Assembly (NCBI GenBank): GCA_020636375.1
Contig: JACJXZ010000009.1
Span: 248,001 to 312,000, forward strand
Direction of reading: 5' to 3'
Length of the DNA stretch: 64,000 nucleotides
Source: Lewinellaceae bacterium
GTDB taxonomy: Bacteria > Bacteroidota > Bacteroidia > Chitinophagales > Saprospiraceae
Shown: positions 25,573-35,355 of the stretch, piece by piece
How the letters are laid out: every line of letters starts with the position of its first letter
How positions within the stretch are numbered: position 1 is the stretch's first letter
Notes under the pieces: model-generated
The model's input: only the letters and a program-made list of their open reading frames with translations
What the model was told of the DNA's origin: nothing
Databases searched by the model: none
Position numbers and translations under genes: made by a program

Positions 25573-28500
25573 ATGAAATTCAAATTACACTTGCTATTCA
25601 TGCTGCTGCTGCTGTCGCAGCTGGCCCTGGCGCAACGCACCATCACAGGGACGGTGACGGACGCTGAAAACGGCGAGCCGCTCATCGGGGCCAACATCCT
25701 GGTCTCCGGGACTTCCGGAGGGACGGTCACGGATTTCGACGGTTCTTTTTCTCTGGAAGTGGACGAGGCGGCAACGGCGCTGGAGGTCTCCTATACCGGC
25801 TATACATCCCAGACGGTGAGCATCGCCGGGCTGGACAATGTGGAGATCCGGCTTTCGGCCGGCGCCGTGCTCGACGAGATCGTCGTGACCGGTTATGCCG
25901 TCGAACGGAAGAAAGACCTGCTTGGCGCCGTAGCCGTCCTGGACCTGAAAGACGTGGACGATTCCGGCAACTCCAATATCCTGCAGAGCATGCAGGGGCG
26001 GGTGGCCGGCGTGAACGTCGACCTCTCGGGCGACCCCGGCCAGGGAGCGCGCATCCGGATCAGGGGTACGAGCACGCTCGGCAAGCTGACTGACCCGCTT
26101 TACATCGTTGACGGCGTGCCGGTGCAGACCTTTGTCACTAACGAAAACGGATCGACCGTTCCGCAAACCTGGGGAATATCCTGGCTTAACCCCAACGACA
26201 TCGCTTCCGTACAGGTGCTGAAGGATGCTTCCTCTGCCTCCATCTACGGCGCCAGGGCCTCTAACGGCGTAGTCATCATCACCACCAAACAGGCGGACAC
26301 CAAGAAAGCGAGGGTCGAGTTGAACGTGCGCACCAGCGTTGAACAATGGACGGATTTCGACGACCTGACCAACAACCGGGAGCGGGCCATTCTCGAATGG
26401 CAGGGCGCGGTGAACGACGGCGCCGACCCGAACGCCACCGGCGTATACACCTATGAATGGCGCCTGGACCCCAGCCTCGGCCCGGGCATACAAGGGACCG
26501 GAACGCCCGTCCTGGACCGGATCATCTACCCGGAATGGCTCGACGAGGACGACCAGCTGCGCCCCTCCGGCCACCCCAACAGCATCTACGGAGGCAATAT
26601 CGAAGAGGGCACCGACTACTGGAAGGAGATTTCCCAGACGGGCGTCATCCAGAACTACGACCTCTCCCTGTCGCAGGGCGGCGAGCGGGGCGGCGTGCGT
26701 TTCGGCGCCAATTACTTCGACCAGAAAGGAGTAGTCATCCGCACCGGCTATGAGCGCATGGGGGTCCGCCTGAATTCCTTTTACAATTTCCTGAACAACC
26801 GGGTGACCGTCGGCGAGAACCTGGCGGTGACGCGCTCCAGCCGCCTGTGGATGGACAACGGCTTCGGCGGCACGCCCGAACAGGCCCCCTACCGCTACAA
26901 ATCCATCCTGCCGGTCCGCACCGAGGATGGCAGGTTCTCCGGCCCTCCGGGCGGCGGCTTTTCCGACCGCGACAACCCGGTGGCGCTGGCCTTTGACAAC
27001 CGGGACGACCGAATCAAGAGCGTGAAGGTCTTCGGCAATGTCTATGCCAGCGTGCAAATCCTCGAGGGCCTCTCTTTCCGCACCAACTTCGGCGTGGATT
27101 ACGACGGCATCAACTCCAGAGACATATTCCGCACCTACTCCCGCGGCTTCCTGGCGAACAACACGGCCGAGCTGACCCTCCGCCAGTCGCAACTGACCAA
27201 TTGGGTGTTTAACAATACCCTCACCTATACCAGGGCCTTCGGGCCGCATGAATTCACCGCCCTGGCCGGCACGGAGGCCGTGAAAAACGAGATCAGCATT
27301 TTCTCCGCCACCGGCAAGGAATTTGCCCTCGAAACCGCCGAGTACTTTCAGCTGGACGCCGCTTCCGGCGAGCGGACTTCCTCGGGTAACAGCACCGGGT
27401 TTTCCCTGTTCTCGTATTTCGGAAAACTGAACTACGGTTTTGCCGGCAGGTATCTCGCTTCGGTTACTATCCGGCGGGACGGGTCGAGCCGTTTCGGTTC
27501 GAAAAACAAGTACGCCGTCTTCCCGGCTGCTTCCCTGGGCTGGCGGGTGAGCGAAGAGGCCTTCCTGAAGGATGTCGACTTCATATCCAACCTCAAGCTT
27601 CGTGCCGCCTGGGGGCAAACCGGCAACCAGGACATCCTGAACAACGCCCGCTTCGGCCTCTACCAGGCCGTTTACGCCCCCGCCAGCAACATCCTGCCCT
27701 GGGATGGGGGCTGCGCGCAAACGCCCTGCCCCGACGCGGCGACCTCCTACGATATCGGCAACAACGACACGGGCATCCTGCCCTCCGGCTTCCTGGCTAC
27801 TCAAACCGGCAACGACGAGTTGAAATGGGAGACCACCACTGAGATCAACTTCGGCCTGGATTTCGGCATCCTGAATAACCAGCTGGAAGGGACGCTGGAA
27901 GTGTTCCGGCGCCAGACGGAGGACATCCTCATCCAGCCCATCCAGATCGCGGCGGTGGGCGACGGCGCCCGCCAATGGGTGAACGGGGCCGACATGGAAA
28001 CCAACGGCTGGGAGCTCTCCCTGCAGTATAACAGCACGCCGGGCCGGGGTGATCTGCGCTATTCCATCGGCGCCAACCTGGCGCACTACGAGTCCGTGGT
28101 CACCAGCTTGCCGGAGGACTTATGGTCGAGCTATCCCGGCAATGCCGAACAGAACATTATCGGGCAGGCGCCCAATGCCCTCTTCGGCTACCGCACCGAC
28201 GGCATTTTCCAAAACCAGGCCGAGGTGGACGCCCACGCCGACCAGGTCGGCAAACGGGTTGGCGCCCTTCGTTATGTCGACCTCAACAACGACGGCGTGA
28301 TCGACGCCCTCGACCAGGAGTACGGCCCGGGCAATGGCGTGCCGAAAGTGGAGTTCGGCGTCAATTTCCAGGTCGAGTTTAAAAACTTCGACCTCAGCCT
28401 GTACACCTGGGGCGCCCTGGGCCGGCAGGTCACGCCCGATGTTTTCCGCATGGAACTCGGGTCGCTGGACAACGGCGAAAACGGCGGAACGGCCCAGCTC

Positions 28501-28830
28501 AACGCCTGGTCGCCCACCAACACGGGCAGTTACATCCCGGCAGTGAGCAACAGCAACCGCCCCTTCGGCTTTTCGCTCGACTACAACGTCCGCAACGGCA
28601 ATTTCTTCGCTTTCCGCCAGGCAACGCTGGGTTATACCTTGCCGGCCGGCAGCCTGAGCGGGGTGTTTTCCGGCCTGCGGGTCTACCTCAGCGGCGAAAA
28701 CCTCGGCTGGATCGTCGACCGCAAAGGCCCCGACCAGTATCCGCAGACCGGATGGTCGGTGGAAAACCGCGTGGTTGGCATTTATCCGAAACCGCTTCGC
28801 CTTTCGGTCGGCGCCAATGTGTCGTTCTAA
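25573..28830 (+). CDS. susC: SusC-like TonB-dependent transporter
   Basis: 1085 residues. The signal peptide ends SQLALAQ. A CarboxypepD_reg-like domain (~23-105, RTITGTVTDAENGEPLIGAN) is followed by the plug (~110-235, DEIVVTGYAVERKKDLLGAV; VLKDASSASIYGARASNGVV) and a large barrel to LSVGANVSF. This is the outer-membrane importer that works with the SusD lipoprotein encoded 26 bp downstream. Operon context with GH32 and fructokinase implies fructo-oligosaccharide uptake. Confidence 0.95.
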   Translation: MKFKLHLLFMLLLLSQLALAQRTITGTVTDAENGEPLIGANILVSGTSGGTVTDFDGSFSLEVDEAATALEVSYTGYTSQTVSIAGLDNVEIRLSAGAVLDEIVVTGYAVERKKDLLGAVAVLDLKDVDDSGNSNILQSMQGRVAGVNVDLSGDPGQGARIRIRGTSTLGKLTDPLYIVDGVPVQTFVTNENGSTVPQTWGISWLNPNDIASVQVLKDASSASIYGARASNGVVIITTKQADTKKARVELNVRTSVEQWTDFDDLTNNRERAILEWQGAVNDGADPNATGVYTYEWRLDPSLGPGIQGTGTPVLDRIIYPEWLDEDDQLRPSGHPNSIYGGNIEEGTDYWKEISQTGVIQNYDLSLSQGGERGGVRFGANYFDQKGVVIRTGYERMGVRLNSFYNFLNNRVTVGENLAVTRSSRLWMDNGFGGTPEQAPYRYKSILPVRTEDGRFSGPPGGGFSDRDNPVALAFDNRDDRIKSVKVFGNVYASVQILEGLSFRTNFGVDYDGINSRDIFRTYSRGFLANNTAELTLRQSQLTNWVFNNTLTYTRAFGPHEFTALAGTEAVKNEISIFSATGKEFALETAEYFQLDAASGERTSSGNSTGFSLFSYFGKLNYGFAGRYLASVTIRRDGSSRFGSKNKYAVFPAASLGWRVSEEAFLKDVDFISNLKLRAAWGQTGNQDILNNARFGLYQAVYAPASNILPWDGGCAQTPCPDAATSYDIGNNDTGILPSGFLATQTGNDELKWETTTEINFGLDFGILNNQLEGTLEVFRRQTEDILIQPIQIAAVGDGARQWVNGADMETNGWELSLQYNSTPGRGDLRYSIGANLAHYESVVTSLPEDLWSSYPGNAEQNIIGQAPNALFGYRTDGIFQNQAEVDAHADQVGKRVGALRYVDLNNDGVIDALDQEYGPGNGVPKVEFGVNFQVEFKNFDLSLYTWGALGRQVTPDVFRMELGSLDNGENGGTAQLNAWSPTNTGSYIPAVSNSNRPFGFSLDYNVRNGNFFAFRQATLGYTLPAGSLSGVFSGLRVYLSGENLGWIVDRKGPDQYPQTGWSVENRVVGIYPKPLRLSVGANVSF

Positions 28831-28856
28831 TTTCTTCAAAACAAAAACAACCTGAA

Positions 28857-30611
28857 ATGAAACGTCTTTTTAATATTAAAATACTGCTGACGGTAAGCCT
28901 TTCCTTCGTCATCGTCACCAGTTGCAAGGATGATTTCCTGGATTTTACCCCCACGGGGGTCGTGGCCGATGCCGACCTGAATACCGTGGACAATGCCGAA
29001 AAGATGGTCATTGCCGCCTACGCTTCGCTGGGCAACGACGGCCTGCTGGCCCATCAGTACGAGGATATGTGGGTATACGGCAGCGTCCGCTCCGACGACG
29101 CCTACAAGGGCGGCGGCAGCATCGGCGACCAGTTCGACAGCCACCTGGTCGAGGTGTTTACGGTCAACACCCCCGCCAACGGCAATTCCAACCTGATGTG
29201 GACCTACCTCTACGCCGGTATTTCCCGCGTGAACGACGCCATCCGCCGCATCCAGTCTCTCGATGAAGCAGCATACCAGGCAGAGGCGGGCGTTAGCCGC
29301 GCCCAGCGTATTGCCGAGATGCGCTTCGTCCGGGGGCACTACGAGTTCATCCTGAAGACCCTCTACAAGTTCCCGGTTTATCTGGATGAAACCGTGGAGA
29401 AAACGGAGGTCATCAACATCAGCAACCGGGAGCTGACCGACCAGGAAGGCTGGGCCTACATCGCCAGCGAGTTCCGGGCGGCAATGGCCGATCTGCCCGA
29501 CAGCCAGGCCGAGGAGGGGCGGCCGACGAAGAACGCCGCGCGCGCCTACCTGGCCAAGGTGCTGTTGCACAAGGCTTATGTGCAGGACGACCAGCATCAG
29601 GTTACGAGCATTACCGCTTCAGAACTGGAAGAGGTTGTGGATCTGATCACCACGATTGAAGGGACCGGCGAGTATTCCCTTTATGACGATTACGCGAAAA
29701 ATTTCCTCTGGGAGTTCGAAAGCGGCACCGAGTCCGTCTGGGCGATCATGCGCTCCATCGACGACGGTTCGCCGGAAGGGCGGGGCAATTTCTCCACCGG
29801 CCTGACTTCTTCGCTCGGCCCGGGTTACGGCTGCTGCTCCTTCAACCACGCCTCCCAGAACCTGGCCAACGCCTACAAGACGGATGAGAACGGCCTGCCG
29901 TTGTTCGACACCTTCAACCAGGGCCCGCAGATCGAAACGGCCGACGATGTGAAAGCCAACAACATCGACCCCCGGATCGCCCACACCATCGGCATTATCG
30001 GGATGCCGTTCAAGTACGACCCGGGCCGGATTTACGACGAGACCTACGCCCGCGTGCCCGGCGTATACGGCTACAAATTGGGCATGAAAGACCAGGAACT
30101 GCCGGACTGCCCCTGCTTCCGCCAGTACCAGGCTTTTTTCAGCATCTCCCGGAATACCGACCAGATTCGCTACGGCGACCTGCTGCTGATGAAAGCGGAG
30201 GCGCTCATCGAGCTGAACCGGCTCGGGGAGGCCCTGCTCATCATCAACGCCATCCGGGAGCGGGCCGGCAGCGACGCCAGCACCTCCCGCCTCGTCTTCG
30301 CCGATGGCTCGCCGACAGGCAAATGGAACATAGGCACTTATGCTTCCCTGGGCGACCAGGAAAACGCCCGCAAGATCCTGCGCTGGGAACGCCGCCTGGA
30401 ACTGGCCTTCGAGTCCAAGCGCTTCTTCGACCTCGTGCGCTGGGGCGTTGCTGCCGAAACCATTAATGCGTATTTTGAAACGGAAAAGCTCAGAAGGGAT
30501 TACCTCATCGATGCCCGTTTCACCGCCGGCAGGGACGAATATCTGGCCATCCCGCAACAACAGATCACGATCAGCCGGGGGCTGTACAAGCAGAACCCGG
30601 GGTATAATTGA
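28857..30611 (+). CDS. susD: SusD-like glycan-binding lipoprotein
   Basis: 584 residues from 28857. The lipoprotein signal MKRLFNIKILLTVSLSFVIV continues TSC (Cys 23), followed by KDDFLDFTPTG, the family opening. Helical tetratricopeptide-like repeats and the C-terminal LRWERRLELAFESKRFFDLV followed by RWG are typical. It should cap the SusC barrel at the surface and bind fructan. The upstream frame from 28752 runs inside susC and is rejected. Last gene of the fructan locus. Confidence 0.95.
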   Translation: MKRLFNIKILLTVSLSFVIVTSCKDDFLDFTPTGVVADADLNTVDNAEKMVIAAYASLGNDGLLAHQYEDMWVYGSVRSDDAYKGGGSIGDQFDSHLVEVFTVNTPANGNSNLMWTYLYAGISRVNDAIRRIQSLDEAAYQAEAGVSRAQRIAEMRFVRGHYEFILKTLYKFPVYLDETVEKTEVINISNRELTDQEGWAYIASEFRAAMADLPDSQAEEGRPTKNAARAYLAKVLLHKAYVQDDQHQVTSITASELEEVVDLITTIEGTGEYSLYDDYAKNFLWEFESGTESVWAIMRSIDDGSPEGRGNFSTGLTSSLGPGYGCCSFNHASQNLANAYKTDENGLPLFDTFNQGPQIETADDVKANNIDPRIAHTIGIIGMPFKYDPGRIYDETYARVPGVYGYKLGMKDQELPDCPCFRQYQAFFSISRNTDQIRYGDLLLMKAEALIELNRLGEALLIINAIRERAGSDASTSRLVFADGSPTGKWNIGTYASLGDQENARKILRWERRLELAFESKRFFDLVRWGVAAETINAYFETEKLRRDYLIDARFTAGRDEYLAIPQQQITISRGLYKQNPGYN

Positions 30612-30620
30612 TGGTTTGGC

Positions 30621-30806
30621 AGCGGGTTAAAACCGTTGAAGTTTCAGCCGTGAATGGAGAGCGGACCCCGCAATGCTGCGGGACAGGCTCTCCAGGTCCG
30701 CTGGATAGATCAACGGGTTTAACCCACTACCAGGTAGAAGTGAGTAGTCCGGATATACTTGATAATAAACAGGAATGCTCGTTACGGCCACAGGCCGTAG
30801 CGAGCA
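30621..30806. other. Nested palindromic structure plus strong hairpin downstream of susD
   Basis: An outer 19-bp inverted repeat (30621-30639 with 30710-30728, two mismatches) encloses three further stems: CCCGCA/TGCGGG (30667/30677), GGAGAGC/GCTCTCC (30656/30687), and AGCGGACC/GGTCCGCT (30660/30695). The last two share bases, so they cannot both form. A second hairpin, 14 bp with one G-T pair, spans 30776-30806 (TGCTCG...CGAGCA). This fills most of the gap 30612-30902 between susD and the next gene. Confidence 0.6.
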
Positions 30807-30902
30807 ACCTCGACGATAATTTATCAGTAAAATAATTGTGTCCGCCTACTTCTTCTAAAAATGGTGTCCATTCACGCTCACTACTCCCTAAAGATTATTG
30901 TC

Positions 30903-32744
30903 ATGAAACAAATTTTACTCCCCCTGATCACGTGCCTTTTTTTCCAAAACGCCTCTTCCCAGGATTTCACCCGCATGGAAGCCCAGGCCAACCTGGCCGG
31001 GATCGTAAATACCAATGGCGTAGCTGTTGCCGACTATGACCAGGACGGCGACCTCGATATTTTCTTCACCGGCATTAACAATTTCGACCCTGCGGACGAA
31101 ACCACCTGGAGCCATCTGATGCGGAATAACGGAGACGGCACCTTTGCCGAAGTGACCGTGGAGGCCGGCTTTGGCATCCAGTATGTCAACGAGGGCCTCC
31201 GCGCCGAGCGGGGCGAAAAAATGGGCGCCTCCTGGGGCGATTACGACAACGACGGCTTCCCGGACCTCTTCCTGGCCAACAGCCGCCTCGACCAGCTCTA
31301 CCACAACAACGGCGACGGCACCTTTACCGACGTGACGGCCCAGGCAGGCGTCGGGGGCTGCAATGTCTGCTACTCCGCCACCGGCCTGTGGTGGGACCAC
31401 GACCGGGACGGCGACCTCGACCTCTACGTCTCCGTACTCAACAATGAGAACATCATGTACCTGAATAACGGGGACGGCACCTTTACCGACGTGACCGAGG
31501 CGCTGGGCCTGGCCGGCGACAATACCATCACCTGGTCGAGCGCAGCCATCGATGCGGGCAAGGACGGCTTTCTCGACCTGTACAATATGAACGACACCCA
31601 GATCAACGAGTTCTTCGAAAACCGTTCCGGCCAGAAGTACAACGAGGCCTCCCGCGCCTACCGCCTCCACGACGAAGGCGCCGGCATGGGCGTGGCCGTC
31701 GGGGATTGCAACAACGACGGCCTTTTCGACATCTACGTGACCAACATCTACAACCACCACCCCAATCCCCTCTTCATCGACCAGGGCAACCGCCGCTATG
31801 CCGACCAGGCGAAGGAACTGGGCGTAGACAACACCGGCTGGGGCTGGGGCACGAGCTTCCTGGATTACGACCACGACGGCGACGAAGACCTGGCCGCCGT
31901 CAACGGCCCCATCGACAAACTCTACGGCGATCAGCAGCCGGATATCGACAATTTCTTTTTTAAAAATATGCTCGTGGAAGAGTCCATGCGCTTCGAAGAC
32001 ATTTCGGCGGCCTCCGGCTTTACCGGGAAAGCCAAGGGCAAAGGGCTGGAAGTTTTTGACTACGACCGGGACGGCGACCTGGACCTCGTGGTGGCCAATA
32101 TGGAAGAAGCCGCCTATCTCTTTAAAAACAACACCATACACAACGACAACCAGCCGCCGGCCAGCAACTGGCTGCAGGTCAGCCTGGAAGGGACGGCCTC
32201 CAACCGGGATGCCTTTGGTACCACCGTAAAGGCCAGGATTGGCGACAAGTGGCTCTGCCGCTACCACCACGGCGCCGCCATCTTCGGGCAGAGCATCCGG
32301 CCCGTACACTTCGGCCTGGGCGGTGCCACGGTGGTCGACGAAATCCGCTTCACCTGGCTGACAGGCGTCACGGAGGCCCTGTACGACGTGCCGGCCAACC
32401 AAATCCTGCATTTCAGAGAAGGCGACGGGACTGTTGTCGAAGAGGAGGGGTCCGCCCCGCCCCCGGCGAGCGGCGCCATTGTGGAAAAGAACTTCGCCCT
32501 GCCCAACCCGTTTTTCCATAAAACCACCCTGCGCTTCGAATTGGCAAAACCGGGCATGCTCGAACTGGCCGTCTTCTCCTCCACCGGCCGGCTGGTTTTC
32601 CGGGCGGAGGCGGAACTGGCGGAACCCGGCCTGCTGGATGTTCCGTGGGATGCATCGGCCATGCCGCCCGGGTTTTATTTTTACACGGCAACATTCAATG
32701 ATAAAAAGATGGAGGGTAAAATGGTGAAGGGGGGAAGTGAGTAA
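30903..32744 (+). CDS. Secreted FG-GAP/VCBS repeat protein with ASPIC/UnbV domain and T9SS sorting domain
   Basis: 613 residues from 30903 (MKQILLPLITCLFFQNASSQ). Propeller blades of the form DYDxDGDLDIF followed by NNGDGTF run from about 35 to 415. ASPIC/UnbV lies at about 425-495 (ASNRDAFGTTVKARIG; PVHFGLGGATVVDEIRFTW). The C-terminal ~85 residues hold a T9SS-type sorting domain (ALPNPFFHKTTLRFELA; GFYFYTATFNDKKMEGKMV). It is a paralogue in architecture of the gene at 554. It follows the fructan locus but has its own long leader, so a shared function is not implied. Confidence 0.85.
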   Translation: MKQILLPLITCLFFQNASSQDFTRMEAQANLAGIVNTNGVAVADYDQDGDLDIFFTGINNFDPADETTWSHLMRNNGDGTFAEVTVEAGFGIQYVNEGLRAERGEKMGASWGDYDNDGFPDLFLANSRLDQLYHNNGDGTFTDVTAQAGVGGCNVCYSATGLWWDHDRDGDLDLYVSVLNNENIMYLNNGDGTFTDVTEALGLAGDNTITWSSAAIDAGKDGFLDLYNMNDTQINEFFENRSGQKYNEASRAYRLHDEGAGMGVAVGDCNNDGLFDIYVTNIYNHHPNPLFIDQGNRRYADQAKELGVDNTGWGWGTSFLDYDHDGDEDLAAVNGPIDKLYGDQQPDIDNFFFKNMLVEESMRFEDISAASGFTGKAKGKGLEVFDYDRDGDLDLVVANMEEAAYLFKNNTIHNDNQPPASNWLQVSLEGTASNRDAFGTTVKARIGDKWLCRYHHGAAIFGQSIRPVHFGLGGATVVDEIRFTWLTGVTEALYDVPANQILHFREGDGTVVEEEGSAPPPASGAIVEKNFALPNPFFHKTTLRFELAKPGMLELAVFSSTGRLVFRAEAELAEPGLLDVPWDASAMPPGFYFYTATFNDKKMEGKMVKGGSE

Positions 32745-33059
32745 GGAAACGGATGAAAATAGCTTCTTAAGTACCTGGACACAAATAATGATACATAAAA
32801 CCGACTCTAAGCCCCTGTTAATCACTAATTCACTAATTCAGTCCATGTACTTAGAACAGTAGCCCCCAAACATTATACCGGCGAACGCGTGGTTTTGTCA
32901 GGAACAAAATCCTGGCGGGACTCCGGCAGTGCGTCACTGCCTGCCCTGCGTCAGGATAAATTGCCGGCGGATCAAAGCGTTAGGGGAACGTTAACAGCCC
33001 AATTGTTTTGATGGCAATGATTATATTGCTCAATAGTTATCGTTCCAAAAAGCGATGTT
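32745..33059. other. Intergenic gap with small hairpins
   Basis: No gene was found in this 315-bp stretch. GGCAGTG-CGT-CACTGCC at 32925-32941 is a perfect 7-bp hairpin inside a wider ATCCTG/CAGGAT pairing. TTAAGTAC...GTACTTA words near 32768 and 32848 are also inverted. No clear promoter was found; TATATTG near 33031 is a weak -7 candidate. Confidence 0.5.
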
Positions 33060-35237
33060 ATGAAAAAAGCAATCACCCTGCATCTGTTATTCCTTTTGTT
33101 TAGTGTTCACCTCCAGTCGCAGCATTCCGTCGCCCGCCTCTGGAACGAGGCCGTGCTCGACGGCATCCGGGGCGATCTGGCGCGGCCCACCGTGCACGCC
33201 CGCAACCTCTTCCACACCAGCCTGGCCATGTACGACGCCTGGGCGGCGTACAGCGAAACGGGCGAAACTTATCTGCTGGGAAAAACAGTACACGGGTTTA
33301 CCTGCCCCTTTACCGGAACCCCGGTGCCTGAAGACATCAGGGCGGCGCAGGAGGAGGCCATCAGTTTTGCCGTTTACCGCCTGCTGCGGCATCGCTTTGC
33401 CGGGTCGCCGGGCTGGCGGGACCTGTTTTACGAGACGGACGTTTTAATGGATTCGCTTGGCTACGACCGGGAGAATATCTCCGCTGACTACAAATGCGGG
33501 CCGGCGGAGCTGGGCAACTATATTGCCGGGCAGGTCATCGCCTACGGCCTGCAGGACGGATCGAACGAGGCCGGCGGGTACGCCAATTTGTATTACGAGC
33601 CGGTGAACCCGCCCTTGTTCGTCGAAGCGCCCGGCAACCCGGATATCGCTGACCTGAACCGCTGGCAGCCCCTGGCCTTCACCCAGTTCATCGACCAGAG
33701 CGGCAACCCGTTCGGCAATTTCGCCCCGCCTTTTGTCAGCCCCGAATGGGGGCGGGTGCTGCCCTTCTCCCTGAACCCGGGCGATGCAAAAATACGGGAG
33801 CGCAATGGCGGCCCTTACTGGCTCTATCACGACCCGGGGCCGCCGCCCTATCTGGACACCACGGCCGTCGGCGGCCTTTCCGAAGAATACAAATGGGGTT
33901 ACGCCCTGGTCGGAATATGGTCTGCCCTGCTCGACCCGGCCGACGGGGTGTTGATCGACATCTCTCCCGCCGCCATTGGCAACATCACCGGATACCCGGC
34001 GGATGTCTTCGCCTATCGCGATTTTTACGATCTCTTTGAGGGCGGCGACCCGGGGCAGGGGCATGCCCTGAACCCCAAAACCGGGCAGCCCTACGCTCCG
34101 CAGGTGGTTCACCGGGCGGACTACTACCGGGTGCTGGCCGAATTCTGGGCCGACGGCCCGGACTCGGAGACGCCGCCCGGCCACTGGTTTACCATTTTTA
34201 ACTACGTCAGCGAGCAGCCGGAGCTGAGTAAGAAAATGCGGGGCCAGGGCCCCACGCTCGATGATCTCGAATGGGACGTGAAGGGCTACTTCGCTCTGGG
34301 CGGTGCCATGCACGACGTGGCCATTTCCGTCTGGGGCATTAAAGGGTGGTACGACAGCGTGCGGCCGGTCTCCGCGATCCGGGGCATGGCCGAGCTGGGG
34401 CAGAGCAGCGACCCGGGCCTGCCCAATTACCACCCGGGCGGCCTGCCGCTCATCCCCGGCTACATCGAGCTGATCGCAGCGGGCGATCTCCTGCAGGGGC
34501 AAAATGGCGAATACATCAACGAGATAAAGATGAAGGCATGGCGGGGCCCCAACTTTATCGACGACCCGAGGACGGACGTGGCGGGCGTCGGCTGGGTGCG
34601 GGCCAATTTCTGGTGGCCCTATCAGCGGCCGACCTTCGTTTCGCCGCCCTTTGCCGGTTATATTTCCGGCCATTCTACCTACAGCCGCGCCGCTGCCGAA
34701 GTGCTGGCAGCCCTGACCGGCGACCCTTTCTTCCCCGGCGGCATGGGCGAATTCCATTGCCCGAAAAACGAATTCCTGGTGTTTGAGGACGGCCCCAGCA
34801 CCGACCTTACCCTCCAATGGGCAACCTACCGCGACGCCGCCGACCAGTGCAGCCTGTCGCGAATCTACGGCGGCATCCACCCGCCCGTAGACGACATCCC
34901 CGGCCGGCGGATCGGCAAAGAGATCGGGGTGGAGGCTTTTGCATTTGCGGAGCAGTATTTCAATAAGATAAAGGCACCTCGGGAGGTGAGCGAGCTGAAA
35001 GTCTTTCCCAATCCTACAAGTTGTGCGGTGCAGATCGATTTCGCGTACGAAGGGGTCATGCCGGTGAAGGTGTATAGCCCTGACGGCCGGCTGGAGCGGG
35101 AGCTTTCCGTCCGTTTTGCCGGCAACCGGGGCTTTTTGAACCTGGACGGGCTGGCGAACGGGCTGCATATTATCGTCGGCTTCAAGGGGGAGAAAGAGCG
35201 GTTTTTTGAACGGAAGGTTGTCGTGCAGGCGAACTGA
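33060..35237 (+). CDS. Vanadium-dependent haloperoxidase-like (PAP2 superfamily) protein with T9SS sorting domain
   Basis: 725 residues. The signal peptide MKKAITLHLLFLLFSVHLQSQ is followed by a long helical body. ADLNRWQPLAFTQF (about residue 200) is typical of bacterial vanadium-haloperoxidase relatives. The phosphate/vanadate-site motifs are GYISGHSTYSRAAAEVLAAL (His 538) and RIYGGIHPPVDDIPGRRIGK (His 607). Residues from ~642 (ELKVFPNPTSCAVQIDF) to the end are a T9SS type A sorting domain, so the enzyme is expected at the cell surface. Whether it halogenates or is a phosphatase of the same fold cannot be read from sequence. Confidence 0.8.
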   Translation: MKKAITLHLLFLLFSVHLQSQHSVARLWNEAVLDGIRGDLARPTVHARNLFHTSLAMYDAWAAYSETGETYLLGKTVHGFTCPFTGTPVPEDIRAAQEEAISFAVYRLLRHRFAGSPGWRDLFYETDVLMDSLGYDRENISADYKCGPAELGNYIAGQVIAYGLQDGSNEAGGYANLYYEPVNPPLFVEAPGNPDIADLNRWQPLAFTQFIDQSGNPFGNFAPPFVSPEWGRVLPFSLNPGDAKIRERNGGPYWLYHDPGPPPYLDTTAVGGLSEEYKWGYALVGIWSALLDPADGVLIDISPAAIGNITGYPADVFAYRDFYDLFEGGDPGQGHALNPKTGQPYAPQVVHRADYYRVLAEFWADGPDSETPPGHWFTIFNYVSEQPELSKKMRGQGPTLDDLEWDVKGYFALGGAMHDVAISVWGIKGWYDSVRPVSAIRGMAELGQSSDPGLPNYHPGGLPLIPGYIELIAAGDLLQGQNGEYINEIKMKAWRGPNFIDDPRTDVAGVGWVRANFWWPYQRPTFVSPPFAGYISGHSTYSRAAAEVLAALTGDPFFPGGMGEFHCPKNEFLVFEDGPSTDLTLQWATYRDAADQCSLSRIYGGIHPPVDDIPGRRIGKEIGVEAFAFAEQYFNKIKAPREVSELKVFPNPTSCAVQIDFAYEGVMPVKVYSPDGRLERELSVRFAGNRGFLNLDGLANGLHIIVGFKGEKERFFERKVVVQAN

Positions 35238-35291
35238 AATTTAAGTCCATGTCCATTCTCTTGCCCGCATTGGAAAAATTCGCTGATCACA

Positions 35292-35303
35292 TGACTTAAA
35301 TCA
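35292..35303 (+). promoter_or_regulatory. FNR/CRP-like dyad upstream of the broken hybrid kinase
   Basis: TGACTTAAATCA matches TGATTTATATCA at 10 of 12 positions. A TAACTTTC -7-like word follows at 35327-35334, placing the site near -43, as at resB. It is a single site, not a pair, so weaker than the other two. Confidence 0.3.
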
Positions 35304-35355
35304 GTGAAACAGAACGATCGCTACCCTAACTTTCAGCAGTAAGAACCTGCTGCTC

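Noticed and set aside
25594..28086. 830-codon open frame on the minus strand opposite susC
   Set aside because: It is a shadow of a GC-rich coding strand; susC has full domain support and the opposite frame has none. The same applies to 629-1603, 3308-4780, 6273-7877, 24073-25560, 30915-32825, 33444-35168, 45315-46865 and 62534-63784.
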